Assembly (NCBI GenBank): GCA_032100225.1
Contig: DAMDJY010000142.1
Coordinates: forward strand, 1-9,082
Length of the DNA stretch: 9,082 nt
Origin: Mobilicoccus sp032100225
GTDB taxonomy: Bacteria; Actinomycetota; Actinomycetes; Actinomycetales; Dermatophilaceae
Reading direction: 5' to 3'
In this document: positions 6,853 to 9,082 of the stretch, one piece after another
How positions within the stretch are numbered: the stretch's first letter is position 1
Layout of the letters: every line of letters begins with the position of its first letter
Made by a program: the position numbers and the translations under genes
Notes under the pieces: generated by a model
Database searches by the model: none
The model's input: the letters and a program-made list of their open reading frames with translations, nothing else
Told to the model about the DNA's origin: nothing

Positions 6853-6872
6853 AGCATACGGACACGGTCCGT
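6853..6872 (-). promoter_or_regulatory. Putative -10 of the M23 gene with overlapping palindrome
   Basis: On the minus strand TATGCT (complement of 6853-6858) could be a -10, giving a leader of about 65 nt. Directly upstream, and sharing one base with it, is a perfect inverted repeat ACGGAC-ACG-GTCCGT at 6858-6872 (6-nt arms). A protein bound there would sit in the promoter. No clear -35 was found, and the DNA also lies 120-130 nt upstream of the rightward promoter. Confidence 0.4.
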
Positions 6873-6989
6873 GGGTAGTGATCGCCACTCCTTGCATTGC
6901 GGTTCCCAGGGCGCTCTGGGTCGACGAGGCCGTGCTGGCTGTGGAGGGCTGGGCGATCGGCTGCGCCTGGTATTTAGCACGAGTTTTGG

Positions 6990-6998
6990 TGTAATAAT
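6990..6998 (+). promoter_or_regulatory. Extended -10 promoter of the DUF2249 operon
   Basis: TGTAATAAT reads as TGn plus AATAAT, five of six matches to the TATAAT consensus with an extended -10 TG. It lies in an AT-rich patch (6971-6999) that is conspicuous in this G+C-rich window. The predicted start near 7005 leaves a leader of about 46 nt containing the SD GAGGAGA at 7039-7045. The -35 region is weak, suggesting dependence on an activator or on the extended -10. Confidence 0.6.
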
Positions 6999-7050
6999 TG
7001 CTGAGGCATCCGCAGTGGGCGGATCGGTGCCGCGACGCGAGGAGAACCCC

Positions 7051-7362
7051 ATGACTCAGCAGCTCCCTCTGACGGAGAAGAACACCGGCGGTTGTGGCTG
7101 CGGGTGCAGCCACGACGAGCTGCCCACCCTCGATGCCCGCGTCATTCCCGGAGCCATCCGGCACGGTGCGATCCTCGGCGCGATCTCGCAGGTCAACCCC
7201 GGTGCAGGCATGATCCTCATGGCTCCGCACGACCCGCTGCCGCTCCTGGACCAGGTGCGCGAGGCCTTCGGTGATTCCGTGCAGATCGGCTACGTCGACC
7301 GCGAGGCTGACCTCGCCGCTGGTGACGGCGTGCGCGTCACGTTCACCAAGGTCGCGGGCTGA
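7051..7362 (+). CDS. DUF2249-domain protein with N-terminal CxCxCxH motif
   Basis: A cytoplasmic protein of 103 residues. The DUF2249 core is clear: LDARVIPGAIRHGAILGAI at 27-45 (R30, P33, R37, H38) and APHDPLPLLDQV at 58-69. The family's biochemical role is not settled; its genes often accompany nitrite, NO or hemerythrin genes. Ahead of the core is GGCGCGCSHDE with C15, C17, C19 and H21, a likely metal or Fe-S site. The ATG at 7051 has a strong SD (GAGGAGA, 5 nt spacer) and a good promoter 53 nt upstream. It is the first gene of an apparent operon with an NnrS-like membrane protein and a multicopper oxidase-type protein, so a role in copper or nitrogen-oxide handling is inferred. The Cys codons lie inside a strong hairpin (7091-7116). 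Confidence 0.88.
   Translation: MTQQLPLTEKNTGGCGCGCSHDELPTLDARVIPGAIRHGAILGAISQVNPGAGMILMAPHDPLPLLDQVREAFGDSVQIGYVDREADLAAGDGVRVTFTKVAG
7091..7116 (+). other. 11-bp hairpin inside the DUF2249 coding start
   Basis: GTTGTGGCTGC (7091-7101) pairs with GCAGCCACGAC (7106-7116) through eleven pairs, one of them G-T, closed by the four-base loop GGGT. It covers codons 14-22, exactly those of the CxCxCxH motif, about 40 nt after the start codon. It may slow or regulate translation, or be a by-product of repeated Gly/Cys/Ser/His codons. Confidence 0.5.
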
Positions 7363-7381
7363 CCTCGACCCCGTCTTCTCG

Positions 7382-7406
7382 CCCCGCGGCCGCACCGGCC
7401 GTGGGG
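7382..7406 (+). other. 10-bp hairpin spanning the NnrS-like start codon
   Basis: CCCCGCGGCC (7382-7391) pairs with GGCCGTGGGG (7397-7406), ten pairs including one G-T, over the 5-nt loop GCACC. It lies 19 nt after the DUF2249 stop and contains GTG 7401, the assigned start of the next gene. It could be an attenuator, an mRNA-processing or stabilising stem, or a block to translation. Confidence 0.55.
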
Positions 7407-8585
7407 CCGGCGTCGTCCCCAAATCCTGTGTCGTCCCCAAGCCCCGCCTCGTCCCCGCGACGTCGGCCGTTGCCCAAGGCGCGGTTGGCCTTGCTCGCCC
7501 TGGGTGGCGCGAGTTTGCTGGCCGGGCTCGATGCGGGTCTCGTACGTGCGGGGGTGTGGGCGCCGGTTCCCTCCGAGCGGCTCGGGCTGGCGCACGGGAT
7601 CGTCATGGTGCTGGGGTTTCTCGGCACATTGATCTCGCTGGAACGGGCGCAGTCGTTGGGCCGCTCGTGGGCACTGCTGGCCCCGGCGACTCTCGCGGCG
7701 GGGAGTCTCGCGCTGATCCTGGGAGCGCCGCCGGTGTTCGGCGCGTTGCTGCTCGCGCAGGGGTGCGCGGTGTTCGTCGTGATCTACCTGGTGCTGTGGC
7801 AGCGGGCGCGCGCCCCGGTCGTCGCCGTCGAATCGCTCGCCGCGGTCTCGGCATTGCTCGCTGCGGTGTTGTGGTTGGTGGCCCCGATTCCCGCGATCGT
7901 CTGTCTGCTCGTGACGTTCGTCGTGCTGACCATCGCCGCCGAACGCACCGAACTGGCGGTGCTCACGATGGGGGTGCAGGCGCCCGCGCGTCTGCTCGTG
8001 CTCGGATCGTTGCTGGTCCTGACCTCGCTCCTCGCCCTCGCGTGGCCCGCCGGAGGTCTGCATGCCTTTGGTGCTGCGCTCCTCGCCATGACGGTCTGGC
8101 TCGTGCGGGACGACGTCGCGCGGCGCTTCATCCGCGCCTCCGGTCTGCGTCGGTACAGTGCGGCGGCTCTGCTCGCGGGGTACGGCTGGCTCGCGGTCGC
8201 GGGTGCCACGTGGCTCGTGGTCGGCGTTCCGGTCGGGCCCGCCTACGACGTGACCGTGCACGCCGTCTTTCTCGGTTACGCCATGTCGATGGTGATCGCG
8301 CACGCGCCGATCATCCTGCCCGCCGTGATCGGTCGCGCCCTGCCGTATGCGCGCGTCTCGTGGGTGCCGCTGGTCATGCTGCATGTCGGCCTGCTCGTGC
8401 GCGTAGCTGGTGATGTCATCTCCGCCGCCGGGGCGGGCGAGCTGGTGTGGCAAGTGGGGTCCGTTCTGACAGTCCTTGCCGTGTTGGTGTTCGTCGTCGT
8501 GTCCTTTGCCCTGGTCCTCATGTCTTCACGCCCCACGTCCTCGCGTCGTCCGTCCCCGGTGGTGACTGCTCGTGCCCGCACCTGA
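7401..8585 (+). CDS. NnrS-like 12-helix membrane protein
   Basis: A 394-residue integral membrane protein with twelve predicted helices between residues 28 and 375. Helix 2 carries LAHGIVMVLGFLGTLISLERA (H65, E81, R82). Helix 10 carries HAVFLGYAMSMVIAHAPIILPAV (H287, H301), and H328 follows in helix 11. I know this pattern from membrane proteins encoded near copper nitrite reductases and often left as hypothetical. It recalls the haem-binding NnrS family but lacks the usual NnrS N-terminal motifs, so the family call is tentative. Spaced His residues suggest haem or copper binding. The start is unclear: GTG 7401 has no SD and lies in a hairpin, and the frame is open back to 7326 without another ATG or GTG. 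GTG 7428 is possible. The first 27 residues are Ser/Pro-rich and variable-looking. It overlaps the next gene by 14 nt. Confidence 0.8.
   Translation: MGPASSPNPVSSPSPASSPRRRPLPKARLALLALGGASLLAGLDAGLVRAGVWAPVPSERLGLAHGIVMVLGFLGTLISLERAQSLGRSWALLAPATLAAGSLALILGAPPVFGALLLAQGCAVFVVIYLVLWQRARAPVVAVESLAAVSALLAAVLWLVAPIPAIVCLLVTFVVLTIAAERTELAVLTMGVQAPARLLVLGSLLVLTSLLALAWPAGGLHAFGAALLAMTVWLVRDDVARRFIRASGLRRYSAAALLAGYGWLAVAGATWLVVGVPVGPAYDVTVHAVFLGYAMSMVIAHAPIILPAVIGRALPYARVSWVPLVMLHVGLLVRVAGDVISAAGAGELVWQVGSVLTVLAVLVFVVVSFALVLMSSRPTSSRRPSPVVTARART
7413..7456 (+). repeat. Three TCGTCCCC repeats with 18-nt period
   Basis: TCGTCCCC occurs at 7413-7420, 7431-7438 and 7449-7456, exactly 18 nt apart, encoding SSPNPV, SSPSPA and SSPRRR at the N-terminus of the membrane protein. 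The in-frame period of six codons suggests slippage or duplication, and a length that may vary between strains. Confidence 0.6.
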
Positions 8586-9082
8586 CTCCCTTCGCCTGAC
8601 ATCGCGCCCGACCGGAACACCGGTGCATCGGCGGCAGTGGCCGCTGCGCGACTACCCCTCGGTGGTGTGGCTGGTGGCGGCGGTCGTGGTGTCGATGGTG
8701 CATCGCTGGGTGCCGTCGTCGACATGGCTGATGATCCACATGGTGCTGCTGGGGGCGTTGACGCACGCGATCCTCGTGTGGAGCCGCTACTTCACCGACG
8801 CGCTGCTCAAGGTGCCCGCCACGGCCGAGTCGCGCCGGGATCAGTCGATGCGGATCACGATGGTCATGGTGGGCGCGGCGCTGGTCATGACCGGTGTGCC
8901 GAGTGGTCTGGGTTACCTCGTGGCGATGGGTGCGACGCTCGTGGGGCTGGCGGTGTGCTGGCATGCGGGGTCGCTGTGGCGCGAGCTGCGGCACGCGCTG
9001 CCCGGCCGGTTCCGCGTCACCGTGCACTACTACGTCGCGGCGGGGCTGTGCCTCGGGGCGGGCGCGTTGTTCGGCGGCGTCC
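8572..9082 (+). CDS. Membrane N-terminal part of a probable multicopper oxidase / NirK-type protein (cut by right edge)
   Basis: An open frame of 170 codons that continues beyond the window. GTG 8572 is the first possible start, because an in-frame TGA lies at 8563-8565. GGTGGTGA sits 6 nt upstream. It overlaps the preceding gene by 14 nt, implying coupled translation. After a 27-residue polar tail there are five hydrophobic segments, including YPSVVWLVAAVVVSMVH, IHMVLLGALTHAILVWS (H56, H65), and TVHYYVAAGLCLGAGALFGG at the edge. I recognise this as the membrane domain that, in many actinobacteria, precedes cupredoxin domains in proteins annotated as multicopper oxidase or copper nitrite reductase. 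No cupredoxin domain is visible here, so the enzymatic part is inferred from family memory and from the DUF2249 and NnrS-like neighbours. Confidence 0.75.
   Translation, partial: MPAPDSLRLTSRPTGTPVHRRQWPLRDYPSVVWLVAAVVVSMVHRWVPSSTWLMIHMVLLGALTHAILVWSRYFTDALLKVPATAESRRDQSMRITMVMVGAALVMTGVPSGLGYLVAMGATLVGLAVCWHAGSLWRELRHALPGRFRVTVHYYVAAGLCLGAGALFGGV

Noticed and set aside
6974..7004. CIRCE/HrcA-like TTAGCA...TGCTGA
   Set aside because: Arms are short with a mismatch and the spacing differs from TTAGCACTC-N9-GAGTGCTAA; the AT-rich patch is better explained as a promoter.
6783..7050. Possible c-di-AMP (ydaO-type) riboswitch ahead of the peptidase gene
   Set aside because: Such riboswitches often precede actinobacterial cell-wall hydrolase genes, but none of the conserved blocks I know appears on the minus strand here.
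7290..8453. A 387-codon minus-strand frame opposite the 12-helix membrane protein
   Set aside because: Its translation is full of His, Gln, Arg and Asp, the mirror of hydrophobic codons on the plus strand, and has no domain.

Overview
The window is about 70% G+C, uses GTG starts and ATGA start/stop overlaps, and has high G/C at third codon positions. Together with the families present (PspC-domain sensor kinase, actinobacterial PcrA/UvrD1 with a long N-terminal tail, convergent M23 peptidase), this points to a high-GC Gram-positive actinobacterium. Micrococcales (Dermacoccaceae- or Intrasporangiaceae-like) is my best guess, but the species cannot be fixed from the sequence alone.

Layout. (1) 1-2389: an envelope-stress signalling module. 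A PspC-domain protein (minus strand, cut by the window edge) diverges from a PspC-domain histidine kinase, which overlaps a LuxR-type response regulator by 4 nt. The arrangement resembles the EsrISR three-component system of Corynebacterium. (2) 2482-2829: a small, probably leaderless four-helix membrane protein of unknown function, closed by a clear hairpin terminator at 2872-2910. (3) 2911-3335: a non-coding stretch with tandem palindromes and several hairpins. (4) 3336-5879: PcrA/UvrD-family helicase, convergent with a secreted or membrane-anchored M23 (LytM) peptidase at 5886-6782; only 6 nt separate the two stop codons. From memory this pair matches uvrD1-Rv0950c of Mycobacterium. (5) 6783-7050: a divergent regulatory region holding a palindrome and an AT-rich extended -10 promoter. 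(6) 7051-end: an apparent operon of a DUF2249 protein with a CxCxCxH metal-binding-type head, a 12-helix NnrS-like membrane protein, and the membrane-embedded start of what I believe is a membrane-anchored multicopper oxidase / NirK-type nitrite reductase that runs off the window.

How it fits together. Two conserved actinobacterial neighbourhoods (envelope-stress regulation; helicase plus cell-wall peptidase) lie next to an accessory nitrogen-oxide/copper gene set. The last set is the least understood. Besides its uncharacterised membrane proteins it carries two strong RNA hairpins: one lies over the Cys-motif codons of the first gene, the other over the only in-frame upstream start codon of the second. 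No insertion sequence, CRISPR array, tRNA or rRNA was seen.
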